Shown here one piece after another: positions 15,821-26,166 of a DNA stretch of 64,000 bases (positions within the stretch are counted from its first letter, which is position 1; every line of letters begins with the position of its first letter). The DNA is from a virus: positions 1 to 64,000 of IMG/VR virus record IMGVR_UViG_3300038361_000164; one strand, written 5' to 3'. The notes beneath the pieces are model-generated. The model ran no database searches. It was not told the DNA's origin and saw nothing but the letters and a program-made list of their open reading frames with translations. A program made the position numbers and the translations under genes.

Positions 15821-17802
15821 TATATTTGGCAAGTGTCGTTACTACAGAATCTTTCAATTTCTGCTAAATTCTTTCTAACTGTTTTAAATGATAATGTTTT
15901 AATATTTTTTATTAATTCATTATATTTTTCCTCAGTTATTTTTTCATAAGGCATTTGTGCGTAAGCCCCTTTTTCTAGTCTCGGTAAGAATGAAACTGAT
16001 TTTAATTTATATTGAAAAATATCTAAAGCTTGTTCAATAAAAGGACCCTCAGTTTCTGGATCAAATGTTATAGTAACTGATACAGAATTATCTGCCCAAT
16101 GTTCTTGCATAAATGCGGCCATTTCTAACTGCTCCCACATAGATACAGTTTCTAGAGTTCTTACTCCTTCACCAACATCTACAGGAATTTCTACAACCAC
16201 AGTTGAATCTTCTTGCCCCTTCACAGGCTCTATTATATATCCAGCTTTTTGCATAGGAACAATGAGTGGACTATTTTTATCTAACTGTATTCGCCTTATA
16301 TAAAAGCGACTTTCGGGGTAATGGATACCAGGAGTACACCCGGTAACAAGACTTGTACTTCCGCTAGGTTTTTGAGTAGTAATTCGAATACTTTTAGGTA
16401 TGGCTAACCAATTTGAATATATATCATCATAATTCTTTAAAACATCATAACCTTTTCTTAGCCATGTTCTTAAAACATCAATTTTATTATTAATTAAAAA
16501 TTGGGCCACACCGCTAACGCTTGTACCTATTCGGCGATTTCGTAACATTATGGCATTAGTACCAGCCCAGCCTGTGTTTAGAAGAGTAATAGTTTTTCCA
16601 TAAAGATATGCATATTTTAAAGATTTAAAAAAGTCTTCTAGCGAATCATGATGAGGTAAATATGCTTCTACTAAATTACACAACTCCCCTTCACCATGAC
16701 CACCTTCGAGGAAAATTTCACCACATGGGTTTGTCAAAACAGTTCTTGAGTCTTTCTGAAGTCCATTACTTGTGTCGCCCATACGTTTATTATTATGAGC
16801 ATTTTCAATCCAAAGTAGTCCAGGTTCTCCATTATTTCGAATACGGGTAGCTATTTCAGAATAGTCCATTCCTAAGGTTGCTTGCACACTGTTGTTACTC
16901 GCCCAGTATATAGACTCTCTTTCGGGATTTACCTTTAAATTTTTTAAATCGAGAAATTCAGTTGAATCATCCCCTCCTAAGAGAATTGCGGATCTTCTTG
17001 TGTTTCCAGCAACAACGGTTTTACCTATCCAGTTAAATAAATCAGCTATAGTTCTTTGAGTTATGAGTTGGTCTACATTTTTATTTAAAATATCTTTCAT
17101 TGCTTTAAACATTTCTTTCAAAGGTCCGGCTCCCGAAGCTGTTCCTCCAAAAGTTTTTATAAGAGCTCCAGCAGGTCTAACCTCACTATAATCAAAATTT
17201 GGACTCTTATTTTTTCCAAAATAAGATCCAATTAGTAATCCTAAAGCCTCTACCCAACCCTCTCTAGAATCAGGAATAACGAAGTCTTCTACTTCTTCAG
17301 TAGGTGTCCTTACTACAATTGTTTTTGCACCTTTTAGATCTGCACCTAAACCTATACCTTGCATAAGTACATCAAATCCAAACATAAAAGGTTTCATTGG
17401 ATCATTTTTCATAAACTCAGTAGTTGTTACTGAGCAATTAAATAACGCTCCAGATAGTTTCTTTTTATGTATAATATCCGTACCTTGCGCAAATAAACCC
17501 CTACCTCCTGGAAGAATCTTCATAGTGTACATTCTATCATACATTTCTTGGGCAGAAAATTGGGCTTTTTGTGGTATCCACTCAAGCCTATGCTGCTCTA
17601 TCCATTCTTTTTGTATATTGTATGTACCCTCAACAACTCGTTGAATTGTTTGCCACCATTCTTCGTTCTTACCATTTTTTAGAATTCGACTGTAGGTTCT
17701 TTTATAGACCAGTTCACCTAGCCCATTAAAACCGAAAGGTGGTTTGCGTCTTTTATATTTATTTAAAAAGGTTTCCGTTAATTGAAAACGATTTTCATTC
17801 AC
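15820..17802 (-). CDS. nrdJ: Class II (adenosylcobalamin-dependent) ribonucleotide reductase
   Basis: 660 residues. PGGRGLFAQGTD, ALFNCSVTT (first active-site Cys), GIGLGADLKG, the central NPCGEI with the thiyl-radical Cys, and PSGSTSLVTGCTPGIHYPES are class II NrdJ landmarks. The C-terminus FCSNDTCQI carries the Cys pair reduced by thioredoxin. It reduces ribonucleotides to deoxyribonucleotides using B12, with no oxygen requirement. The GTG start overlaps the dUTPase-like stop (TAGTG). No in-frame TGA. Somewhat short for the monomeric RTPR type (about 740). Confidence 0.92.
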   Translation of the reverse strand: MNENRFQLTETFLNKYKRRKPPFGFNGLGELVYKRTYSRILKNGKNEEWWQTIQRVVEGTYNIQKEWIEQHRLEWIPQKAQFSAQEMYDRMYTMKILPGGRGLFAQGTDIIHKKKLSGALFNCSVTTTEFMKNDPMKPFMFGFDVLMQGIGLGADLKGAKTIVVRTPTEEVEDFVIPDSREGWVEALGLLIGSYFGKNKSPNFDYSEVRPAGALIKTFGGTASGAGPLKEMFKAMKDILNKNVDQLITQRTIADLFNWIGKTVVAGNTRRSAILLGGDDSTEFLDLKNLKVNPERESIYWASNNSVQATLGMDYSEIATRIRNNGEPGLLWIENAHNNKRMGDTSNGLQKDSRTVLTNPCGEIFLEGGHGEGELCNLVEAYLPHHDSLEDFFKSLKYAYLYGKTITLLNTGWAGTNAIMLRNRRIGTSVSGVAQFLINNKIDVLRTWLRKGYDVLKNYDDIYSNWLAIPKSIRITTQKPSGSTSLVTGCTPGIHYPESRFYIRRIQLDKNSPLIVPMQKAGYIIEPVKGQEDSTVVVEIPVDVGEGVRTLETVSMWEQLEMAAFMQEHWADNSVSVTITFDPETEGPFIEQALDIFQYKLKSVSFLPRLEKGAYAQMPYEKITEEKYNELIKNIKTLSFKTVRKNLAEIERFCSNDTCQI

Positions 17803-18212
17803 TAATCAGTTCCTCGCGTTTTTTTCTCTTTTTTTAACTGCATCAATTCTGTTTTAAGCATTGGTAGTACTGAAATACGAGCTATAGCTTGCCCAGGAAC
17901 TATCTTTTGTGGATAAGGTCCTACATTTACTATTTCGAAAATAAGCTCATCGCTATTTTCAGAAGGCAAAAAGCTACTCTTTATTACCAAAGACCAAGGA
18001 TGTCTCGCCATATCTGGATCCAATGAAACGTTTCCACGGTAACCTTCTGGTATGTGTAAACTAATTCCAGTATGAACTTTTTTTGTTGTGCCTGATGTAA
18101 TTATGTCTTTAATATATCCAATTACTTGAATGTTTCCAATTCCATCTTTTGGCACAATTGGATCGAATGCTCTTGAATTTAATTTTTTGTATGTTAATGT
18201 AACATGTTCCAT
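17802..18212 (-). CDS. dUTPase-like protein
   Basis: 136 residues, the usual size of a trimeric dUTPase subunit. It has the GISLHIPEGYRGNVSLDPD core, the late strand EIVNVGPYPQKIVPGQAIARISVLPM that matches the family's PGQ-IAQ motif, and a tail. Motifs 1 and 2 are divergent, so activity is uncertain. Location between RNR and RecU supports a nucleotide role (dUTP to dUMP, or a dCTP deaminase relative). The terminal TAG overlaps the RNR GTG. Confidence 0.65.
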   Translation of the reverse strand: MEHVTLTYKKLNSRAFDPIVPKDGIGNIQVIGYIKDIITSGTTKKVHTGISLHIPEGYRGNVSLDPDMARHPWSLVIKSSFLPSENSDELIFEIVNVGPYPQKIVPGQAIARISVLPMLKTELMQLKKEKKTRGTD

Positions 18213-18213
18213 G

Positions 18214-18504
18214 TTAATCTAATATGGTTATTGTTTTTATATCGTCTGTAGGTATTACTAGTCTTTGAGCAACATCTGCTTTTGACATGAACCCTGCTGG
18301 GAGGGATTGACTAGTTTGTTGTTCTTCTTCTTTTTTTTCATGCTTGTCATCGGGAGGATCAAGTATTATAAATGCATTAGCAACGTATAAAACTACTTTG
18401 CCTTCTCCAAATCTTCCTATTCCCGTCTCATTGGAATCTCGTGTAAAGATCCTAACGTTTTTTCCCATGATATACTTTTCTAGTTTGTTATCATTATCTT
18501 TCAT
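18214..18504 (-). CDS. Small protein of unknown function (96 aa)
   Basis: Acidic, with a Glu/Lys-rich low-complexity middle (DDKHEKKEEEQQTSQS, about residues 52-67) and a C-terminal segment SKADVAQRLVIPTDDIKTITIL. It overlaps the RecU gene end by 11 nt. The ATG at 18504 is preceded by ATCAATATGTAAAA. No family recognised; coupling suggests a DNA-metabolism accessory. Confidence 0.55.
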   Translation of the reverse strand: MKDNDNKLEKYIMGKNVRIFTRDSNETGIGRFGEGKVVLYVANAFIILDPPDDKHEKKEEEQQTSQSLPAGFMSKADVAQRLVIPTDDIKTITILD

Positions 18505-18976
18505 TTTTACATATTGATTTAATTTTGTCTATGTCATCTAAATAATTGTCTATGTTTACCAACCACTCGGATTTAAAATCTTTTATTGGAATGGATTTTC
18601 GTGCATCTTCATCATCTGCGTATTTTTTAACTAAGTAAAGAGGTGTTATGAATGCAGAGTTTTTATATAATTCTGTAAAGTGTATAAGAAAGAATCCAAT
18701 TCCTCCAAGCTCCTCTACTATACTTAAATAAATAGTTTGGTGTTGGTGTATATTTTTTAGCGGAAAAGCTGTTTTTATCTTAGTTTCTTTTGCATCAAAT
18801 GCTATAAACTGCCCTCCCTCTATTAAACCAGCGTAGTCAACTGTGGACGACTGTGCGACCAATCCTTTACGTGTTAATAGTATAGGAACGGGCACCTTTA
18901 AAATCAAGGCTTTTTTCTTTTTTCTGTAAGCGTTATTTGCTTTATTTGCACGCTTCTCTAACTCCATTCCTTTCAT
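18494..18976 (-). CDS. recU: RecU-type Holliday junction resolvase
   Basis: 160 residues. RANKANNAYRKKKKALILKVPVP, VDYAGLIEGGQFIAFDAKET (catalytic D and E/K of the PD-(D/E)XK nuclease) and FPLKNIHQHQTIYL with GGIGFFLIHF are characteristic RecU segments. It would resolve replication/recombination branches before packaging. RecU is largely a Bacillota/Mollicutes family, which informs the host guess. Preceded by TAACCACACCTAATT; no Shine-Dalgarno. No in-frame TGA. Confidence 0.88.
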   Translation of the reverse strand: MKGMELEKRANKANNAYRKKKKALILKVPVPILLTRKGLVAQSSTVDYAGLIEGGQFIAFDAKETKIKTAFPLKNIHQHQTIYLSIVEELGGIGFFLIHFTELYKNSAFITPLYLVKKYADDEDARKSIPIKDFKSEWLVNIDNYLDDIDKIKSICKNER

Positions 18977-18988
18977 AATTAGGTGTGG

Positions 18989-19651
18989 TTATTTTTTAAT
19001 AGCTTCCACGTATAAAGACCTGTACGAGGCATTCGCCTCTGACGAATATGTTCCTTCAAATATAAAATGCTTTGATTGACTTATTTGATATTCCATTTTA
19101 GTAATGTTTGTTTTTTTAAACCCGGCAATTTGTAAATCCTTACATATGGTTTCATAATCCCACGCATTTTGATGGGCTAGCGCCTCTTTACCTAATAAAT
19201 GAGGCTGTCCTGTTGGAGATATAAAATCCTCTCTTAAACATTCAAAGATAGTATAGTCTTTATTATACTTAGTTTTTGCTCGTGCTGTTTCTTGTTTAAA
19301 AAGTTTATAGTTATGGTTTCTGTTAATATATTCTTTAATACTTCTTTCCACATCTGGAATCACTAGTCTTAGTATTCCTTCAGGGTTTAAAACTCTATAA
19401 ATCTCTTTAAATAATAAGGGTGATTTATATATACTAACATGTTCAAAAACATGAGACCCATACACACATTCTATTGAGTTATTTGGAAGAGGTATTTTTG
19501 TAAAATTTTTAAAATCTATTATTATATCTCCAAGTGTTGGGTCTACGTCTACCGTACACCAGGCGCTATCTGGTTTTTTCCAACCCCATCCTGGGCCAAA
19601 ATGTATTTTAGTCCAAATAGGGGGTTCATATTTTCGTTTTTTTAAGTCCAT
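18989..19651 (-). CDS. Class I SAM-dependent methyltransferase
   Basis: 220 residues, Methyltransf_11 type: DVDPTLGDIIIDFK (nucleotide-binding loop end), GSHVFEHVSIY (motif III-like) and LFKEIYRVLNPEGILRLVIPD. It is related to glycan or small-molecule methyltransferases found in polysaccharide clusters and sits next to the glycan module. The glycine-rich GPGWGW near residue 19 is probably the SAM loop. Substrate unknown. Leader TAACCACTATAAAA. All Trp are TGG. Confidence 0.8.
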   Translation of the reverse strand: MDLKKRKYEPPIWTKIHFGPGWGWKKPDSAWCTVDVDPTLGDIIIDFKNFTKIPLPNNSIECVYGSHVFEHVSIYKSPLLFKEIYRVLNPEGILRLVIPDVERSIKEYINRNHNYKLFKQETARAKTKYNKDYTIFECLREDFISPTGQPHLLGKEALAHQNAWDYETICKDLQIAGFKKTNITKMEYQISQSKHFIFEGTYSSEANASYRSLYVEAIKK

Positions 19652-19662
19652 TTTTATAGTGG

Positions 19663-20436
19663 TTATAAAGCGTTAATACTATTAATTTCTTCTAGTACGT
19701 TTTCCGCAGTATCATCTTTTCAAATTCATTTTTGGTTCTCTGTAGCTATGTGTGGGTGTTCTCCTACACTCATTCCTGTTGTTCTCTTTAATCAACTTGC
19801 AGAACTGATCATAATTCCAGGTGTCGTTATTTTAAATACTCTATATGCAATATCAGGATTCATCATCATTAAAGCTCCACAGCCGTTTGATACTAACCAA
19901 TTCATCTTTGACTTCATATAAAAAGCCATTCTTAGTTCAACATTTATATTATATAAAGAAGGTTTATTTTCTAAATCGTCTATAATAAGATCATTTTTTT
20001 TATTAAATATTTTTCTTCACATTTTTACATTAGAATTTCTTGCTACTTCATACCGCCTTTCTCTAAGAGTGATGAGATTAGTAGTGTTATACACCATATC
20101 TAAAGCTGTTTGTCCAGCAGTTATGTGCTTAAAATTTTTATCAAAATAAACGTCCTTATCGATGGAAACAGTGTTATAGCCCAAACCAATACCCTTAGTT
20201 CCAATACCTACACCGCGGCAATTGGGCATCATCATAGCCAAAGGCATTAAAAGATGAGTTATTCTCCATTCTCAATCGTAATTAGCAGCTTTAGAATGCT
20301 TTTTAATGGAGGTAGTATTAATAGTAATATAAAAAGAATCTTCGTTATTTAATAATCTTTCTTGCTCACATAATGTGAGAAAGATAACAAAATCATAGGT
20401 AATAGGTTGATGCGCTAAATTATAACTAATGATCAT
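19663..20436 (-). CDS. Unknown glycan-module protein (257 aa, TGA=Trp)
   Basis: Starts MIISYNLAHQPITYDF at ATG 20436, overlapping the next gene's end by 11 nt, and ends EINSINAL at TAA 19663. In-frame TGA codons near 20274 and 20019 are read as Trp. A Gly-rich GVGIGTKGIGLGYNTVSIDKD lies near residue 85. I recognise no family. Position in an operon of glycosyltransferases suggests sugar metabolism. Under the standard code only a 76-aa fragment would be found. Confidence 0.65.
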
Positions 20437-21115
20437 ACTTATGTCCTTCTAGTCCAAAATTAATGAATGGATTTAATGATAATATGTTGCATCTATATTC
20501 TTCCGTCAATAACAATTTCAATACTTTTGTTGATTTTTCTATTTTAGATAACCAGACTTTGTAATGCTCTTCTTGATCATGTTCACCCCAGGCTATGCTT
20601 ATAGTTTCTTTAGTATGATATCCAGTAAAAAAACTTTCATCATCTAAAGTACCACAGTCGTGCCCGACAAGTATTATGTTCTTAGCACCCATATAAGCTG
20701 CTAAATGCATAGCTGTTGTAAAAGTGGTCCATGAAACTATTAAAGTATCCGATGCTCTTGGCAAAATATGTATTTTAAGTTCATTAAAATTATGGTTAAA
20801 CACAACAACATTATATAAATGATCATAATTATTTTTAATATGGTTTAAATTGATCGAGTTGTTTCCACCGTAACTTCCTTTTGAAATAAAATGTATTACA
20901 TTGGTCAAGGCTTTATCTTGCAGAATTTTATCCAATAATTGTGTTTCTTTTCTTACAAGATAAGTTGGATGTATTTTTTTATACGTTTGATTTACTCCAA
21001 TTAAAGTCTTGTTATTAAAAAAAGAATTGTCAACATAGTCACAGGATTTTCCAGCACCCATAACATAGATATCTTCGTCTTTATGTATATTTTTAAATTC
21101 TTTAAGAGCTCTCAT
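20426..21115 (-). CDS. Rossmann-like protein, possibly DUF115/MptE-like
   Basis: 229 residues. DIYVMGAGKSCDYVDNS at the start and GAKNIILVGHDCG (about 155-167) are the two conserved segments of DUF115-like/MAF-type proteins linked to glycosylation of surface structures. It overlaps both neighbours by a few bases. No TGA codons, in contrast to the gene on its 3' side. Role: probable glycosyl-nucleotide handling or glycosyltransferase-like activity; moderate certainty. Confidence 0.6.
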   Translation of the reverse strand: MRALKEFKNIHKDEDIYVMGAGKSCDYVDNSFFNNKTLIGVNQTYKKIHPTYLVRKETQLLDKILQDKALTNVIHFISKGSYGGNNSINLNHIKNNYDHLYNVVVFNHNFNELKIHILPRASDTLIVSWTTFTTAMHLAAYMGAKNIILVGHDCGTLDDESFFTGYHTKETISIAWGEHDQEEHYKVWLSKIEKSTKVLKLLLTEEYRCNILSLNPFINFGLEGHKYDH

Positions 21116-22146
21116 TATAGTTTTGTAAGAAATTCCTTTATTCTTTGAGCATCAGATTCAAAATTAACTACTTCGTTAAACTTAGCCTTTACTCTGGCAG
21201 ACCACTCTGGCCAGTGTGCTTCGGCATCGCGAATTTCGTTTACTATTTGTTCTGTGCTTTTACCATGCACATCTATCACAGTCTTTCCTGGAACAAATAA
21301 CATTTCAGGAGTTGAGCCTCGATGATAGGACATATTAACTATGACGGGCTTACCGGCCGCAAAAGCTTGATGTATATTATATCCATAGCCATCTCCCGAA
21401 GGTTTGACATGCCAAAGAAACCCAGTTTCACATAAATTTTGATCTAAGTCATCTGTAGCACCATCACGATTTCCTGCTCCATATATTTTTATATCCCAAT
21501 CAACTAAGCGCTGCTCTATTTCTGCAAGCTTAGGAGCGGTAGGAGAATAGTGTAATAAGTTTATAATACTCTTTGTATTGGTGTTTTCTGTATTGGAAAA
21601 ACGCTCTACTTCAAACTCTTGATGATAATGACACGTATTTGCATTTGGCCAAGTGGAATTACTTTTCTTAGCAGAAGTTAAATAGTTTTTAATTGGGTAA
21701 TTCCAATTGTCATTTCCAGCTTGAAAAATAAATTTGGCATTTGGCATATACTGTGAAATTAGTCGTTGGAAAAGATCTATATGACTGATATGCGAGGCTA
21801 AGACTACATCAAACTTCATTGTTTTAAAAGCTGGAAGTGTTATACCTCTATTAACTCTATTTCTTGGAGAAGTGCAAAAGTAAACTCCTGGAGTATCCGT
21901 AGCAATAGTTTCTGTGTGAACGTATTGTATTTTAGGAAGGGTTTCTCCGTGGATTGTTTTTAAGTTTTCTGTATTGAAATCTAAAAACTGTCTAGCAGTT
22001 CCCTCTGCTGGATATACATTCCAAAAGTTCTCATGCCACCATTCCATTCCTATAGGTCTGTATAATTCCCAACCAAGTCTTTCTTCAAAAAGTAAATGGA
22101 GAGAATGATATAAATCTTCGTGATGTAAGTCTGCTAAAATTTTCAT
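21115..22146 (-). CDS. Glycosyltransferase (GT1/GT4-like)
   Basis: 343 residues from ATG 22146 (preferred over a TTG 9 nt upstream because of its leader). The C-terminal half holds the nucleotide-sugar site WHVKPSGDGYGYNIHQAFAAGKPVIVNMSYHRG, with the E/Q-x7-E-type pattern modified. The N-terminus resembles a GT-B Rossmann domain (MKILADLHHEDLYHSL). No in-frame TGA although the next upstream gene is full of them. Transfers an unknown sugar in the phage glycan module. Confidence 0.75.
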   Translation of the reverse strand: MKILADLHHEDLYHSLHLLFEERLGWELYRPIGMEWWHENFWNVYPAEGTARQFLDFNTENLKTIHGETLPKIQYVHTETIATDTPGVYFCTSPRNRVNRGITLPAFKTMKFDVVLASHISHIDLFQRLISQYMPNAKFIFQAGNDNWNYPIKNYLTSAKKSNSTWPNANTCHYHQEFEVERFSNTENTNTKSIINLLHYSPTAPKLAEIEQRLVDWDIKIYGAGNRDGATDDLDQNLCETGFLWHVKPSGDGYGYNIHQAFAAGKPVIVNMSYHRGSTPEMLFVPGKTVIDVHGKSTEQIVNEIRDAEAHWPEWSARVKAKFNEVVNFESDAQRIKEFLTKL

Positions 22147-22148
22147 AA

Positions 22149-22997
22149 TTATCAATTATTGTTGGTTTCGTATCCTAGTTCAATTAATTCGTTGCCTGCG
22201 ATTTCTTTAAAAATATCAATTTGTTGGGGAGTTCAAGATTTTCAACGACTGCCCGCAGAGGCCTTTGCATTTCCAAAAGTACTGTGTTTATCTATATTAA
22301 TTACCTTGCAACTATCAAAGCTGGTAATTTTGGTCTGCACTTCTATTGCTTTTTGTTGCATACGTTTTTTATCCATAGGAATGTTAATAAAATTAAAAAG
22401 ACTTTCCGCAGTTTTATATCCATTTTTAACTCAATCCTCTAAAAACGTTATATTATAATTAGACATTCCTTTTCTACAATCCAAGGCAATTCTAGCTCTG
22501 TTTCTTTGTCCTTTGCAAAAAACTTTGAAATATTCTAAAGTCCTATATTCATGATTTGCTGTTTTTTTCTGAATAATAGATTCTATATGATTTCTAGGGT
22601 CCCGAGTATTAAGTACAAACTCCCAATCTCCGGGCAAAGAATTAAGTTCTGAAACTCCTCATCTAGTTAAAGTTTCTCCGTCGTAGGGATTTGGAACCAA
22701 CGCACTGTTAGTTTCTTCTCCTCACCAGTTTCAAACATAAGTATATCAAAATTGATATTCTAAGTTAGAATTTTGCTTTTCCCCTATTAACTTCAAGTGG
22801 TCGTGCGTTAAGTGCTGAACGGGACAGTGGATAGGAGATTCGGCCAATAAGGTACCTTGTGGCTCATAAATATGCTCATCTCCACGCTTTAAACTTTGTC
22901 TTTTTTTGTCTCATTCTTGAGGCTTTATATCTTGGATATGGTTTCTTACTAAATTAGAGCCACCCCTTATGTACATAAATAATAGTATATTTTTCAT
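22149..22997 (-). CDS. Sulfotransferase-like protein (282 aa, TGA=Trp)
   Basis: The N-terminus MKNILLFMYIRGGSNLVRNH resembles the 5'-phosphosulfate loop, and VLNTRDPRNHIESI resembles the 3'-phosphate loop. The C-terminal SAGSRWKSWTPQQIDIFKE and GNELIELGYE match the sulfotransferase_1 pattern. Many TGA codons are read as Trp, including three within YQFWYTYVWNWWGEE. The gene ends with TGA-TAA, so the true last residue depends on decoding. PAPS-dependent sulfation of a sugar is a reasonable guess. The leader has ATCAACATATAAA. Confidence 0.6.
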
Positions 22998-23009
22998 TTT
23001 ATATGTTGA

Positions 23010-23876
23010 TTATGCTGCCCAGTTACTTAAACATGTGTCTTTAGTAAGATCATTTCAAGCAGTTAGAGCTTTGTTTTTTAAATCCTCATCTATAGAATGT
23101 AAGTAAGTTTCTATGTGACTTGGAAATTGACCTGGATATAGTTCTACGTGTTTTAAAAAGAAACCTAACCGAGACAACTCTAAAGCAGAGTCCGTGTCAA
23201 AAGATTCTTTCTTTTCTAATTTGTAATAAAAACTCATTAAGTATCCAACGTGAAATCATCCCTCTTGGAAGTGAGATCATCCTTGTCTATAGTTAGCGCG
23301 ATGTGCGCCAAATTTTGCGTTATTATCCGCTAATCCTTTTATTCATTTTCTGCCATGTGATATTTCATCTGCGGTAAGAGAGTCCCACATTTCTTTCTTA
23401 ATTAATAAAAATGCGTTTTCCCAATGTGGGTTAGGCACAATTCACGGGTATACATTAGAAGGTTCGAATGTTTGATTTAGTACAGGGGCAATAGAACCGG
23501 TAAAAACATAAGATGGTGAGTAATGAGATTCTTGAATATGGTGACAAGAAAAATCATAACCTCCCTCCAAAAAGTCTTTTATAAATACATCTACAGTAGA
23601 AGGATCGCTTATAAAACAATCATTATCTATCATAAGTATTAATTCAAAGTCTCCTTGTAATCGATTTTTAAATCGAACCATTCCTTGGTCATAGGTTAAA
23701 TGCCCACTGTTCCAATATTCAGTATTTGGACCTGTATACGCTCCCCAAGCTTCTCTGCCTGTGTCTTGTATAATTACATTTGTATATCCAGATTTTCAAA
23801 GTCTGGAAATTGTGTCTTCAAAAAAGCTATTTTTTCTGTGATGATTGCTAATAATTAATACTTTAGTTTTATCCAT
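23010..23876 (-). CDS. GT-A type glycosyltransferase-like protein (288 aa, TGA=Trp)
   Basis: Starts MDKTKVLIISNHHRKNSFFED. The central segment LILMIDNDCFISDPS carries a DND motif like the DxD metal site of GT-A enzymes (about residue 85). TGA=Trp at several places, for example SRLWKSG, PWIVPNPHW, KWIKGLAD and GWSHFQEGWFH. Ends LSNWAA at TAA. Its ATG overlaps the previous gene's stop. Substrate unknown. Confidence 0.65.
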
Positions 23877-25027
23877 TATATTCGTACAGATGGTCTTGTT
23901 TTATTAAAAAATCTGGAAGCCTTATCCGCCATTTCAGTGCCAGAAACCAAATCCTGATGTAGATAGGTAGGATGATATTCTCCCGGAATGGGGTGCTTGT
24001 CGTAATAAATATCTATTTCTTTTAAGATATCTCGCCAACCAGCAGAATAATGCTTTCCGCGATAAGGCACCAACTCTCCCTGACCGCACCAAGCTACGGA
24101 AAAGTGGGCTGGCAATGTTTTAGGGTGTCCGTGCCTTTTTCCTAAAGTAGTCATTTTATCATCGGCGAACGCTCGTCCACAAAATTCTTCAGTAAATCCC
24201 TCTGTAGCATTAAACACAGTTCTGGACATAATATGAAATCCATGAAAATTTGGGATAAATTGTATCTTTGAAGATAAAAGACCTTCTACGTGTTGTTGAC
24301 AAAAATCTTTACTTTTATCTAAAAAATTTTCATCATCTAAACTAATCAATTGAGAGGATATGAAATTTGGAATATATACATCACACAAAGCACTTGGATA
24401 TCTTAGATAGTCCCTGACACAATGAACCGAATCATTGCTATAATTAGAGCCTCCTTTCCCGTCTTTTACTTCTTGCATATGTTCTAAGAGCCAATCTTTT
24501 TCTTGATTAGTAACTCTGGCAAATATGGCATGAGGAGAGCAATAATAATTATCTCCTCAAATTTTAACATACTCTTCAAGTTCTTTTAAGCTAAATAGAT
24601 ACAAAAAGTCCCCAGGAGTAATAATCAAAGTATCTCCGCTAGAAGCTTCCACTGCTAAATTATATAACAATCCAGAACTCATTCATAAAAAAGATCTAGA
24701 TATATCATATAAAGTCCCGTTTTTAAACTTTTCAACATTTTCTTTTAGCCCGTTTCTAAATTCTTCTTCGAAGATATTTTTTGTATCATAATGCACCATT
24801 AAACGATCTAAGTAGTCGGTAGTATCTTTAAAAGTTCTTGTAACTACTTTTAGGTTAGGTATCTCTATCTCTAGGTTTTTAAAGTGCTCGGCAGAGCCAT
24901 CTTCAACACGATCGTCGTGAGCTAAAACAATTTCAAACTCAACACCTTGGTTATGTTTTAATAAAGCTCGAATAAACATTTCAGTGTCTCATTTAGAATT
25001 GAGAGCACAACAGCATATACTTATCAT
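23876..25027 (-). CDS. Family 2-like glycosyltransferase (383 aa, TGA=Trp)
   Basis: Starts MISICCCALNSKWDTEMF (first Trp is TGA) and shows EFEIVLAHDDRVEDGSAE (about residues 35-52), the nucleotide-binding HDD of GT2 enzymes, with LDDENFL and AFADDKM further on. TGA appears again in SRSFLWMSS and VKIWGDN. Ends RPSVRI at TAA 23876. Leader AACCATCAATAAA. It would add a sugar to a phage-borne or host glycan. Confidence 0.7.
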
Positions 25028-25029
25028 TT

Positions 25030-26166
25030 TTATTGATGGTTAGAAAATAATTTTCGTAAAGTATTATAAATACGTTCTCTAAACTCTCCCACTACCCAAA
25101 ATCCGCTAGGAATGAATACAGGATGAATTTTAGAGTGTATTTGACATGTTCCGTTTGGAAAGCAATTGTGGATAGTATTATCAGGCCACATCGGAGTAGT
25201 TTGTATGTTAGCATCCTTAAACACTTGATTACATTTATCTATATTAATATTTGTGTTATTTAAAACAAATCCAAAAGTTCACCAACTTGGATTCGATTCC
25301 ACATCGGTTATTATTTGGTATTCACTAGGAATAACTGTTTTAAACAATGTAACATTTTCTCTAGAAACAGCTATAGATTGTTTAGCTAATTTTAGATTAG
25401 CAAGGCCTATACTTGCAGCAATGTCGTTCATATGAAACTTATATCCAGCTTCCTGTATAGAAGACGTCATTTGATGCTCCAACCGATCCATTCCTTTTGG
25501 AACTTTTCGATCTATACCAAATCATTTCAGCTTAATAGCTCGTTGATAATTATTTTCACAATTAATTGCAAGAGCTCCGCCGTCTCCGGTAGTAAGATGT
25601 TTAATTGATTGAAAAGAGAAACAAACATAATCCCCTCAATGTGAAATATGTTTATTTTTATAAAGAGTATCTACTCCGTGAGCAGCGTCAAGTATAAGAG
25701 GTATGTTTTTCTTTTTGCAGATTTTTACTAACTCATTCAATCTAAAAGGCACTACTCCACCTACCAAAACTAACATAACAATATTAAAAGTTTGTTTGTT
25801 AGCTTTTAAAGTCTTGATAATCTCATCACAGTCTAAACACAGAGTAGTATTGGATACTTTCCCTCAAATCACAGAATTACCTGTATTTGTTATAGCACAA
25901 TTGGTAGCAACCATGGTAAAAGGAGTTGTGAGTACGGAATTTTGCGAGGAGGACATAGCAAGTTTTAAGGCCATCATTAAGGAGCTTGTACATGAATTTG
26001 TACAAACAACTTTATCATGCTTAAATCAAGTATTTAATGCTTTTGTAAATTTTACAACTTTAGGACCTTCTCCTATCATTCCCGAATCTAACACATTTCC
26101 TACTTCATTTTTTGCTGTAGTAGACATTGCTACTTTAAACATTGGTATTGTGTTTGTGCTAGACAT
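25030..26166 (-). CDS. DegT/DnrJ/EryC1-type PLP aminotransferase (TGA=Trp)
   Basis: 378 residues from ATG 26166, with AAGGAG 6 nt upstream. MFKVAMS and DSGMIGEGPKV at the N-terminus, DAAHG, and the PLP-Lys region SFQSIKHLTTGDGG are typical of sugar aminotransferases acting on nucleotide-linked keto-sugars such as the GMD product. At least five TGA codons are read as Trp (NTWFK, VIWGKV, SHWGDY, LKWFG, SWWTFG). Ends SNHQ at TAA 25030. It probably makes an amino sugar such as perosamine (inference). Confidence 0.85.

Noticed and set aside
22159-22458. Plus-strand small proteins
   Set aside because: They lie antisense to the sulfotransferase-like gene and have no supporting features.
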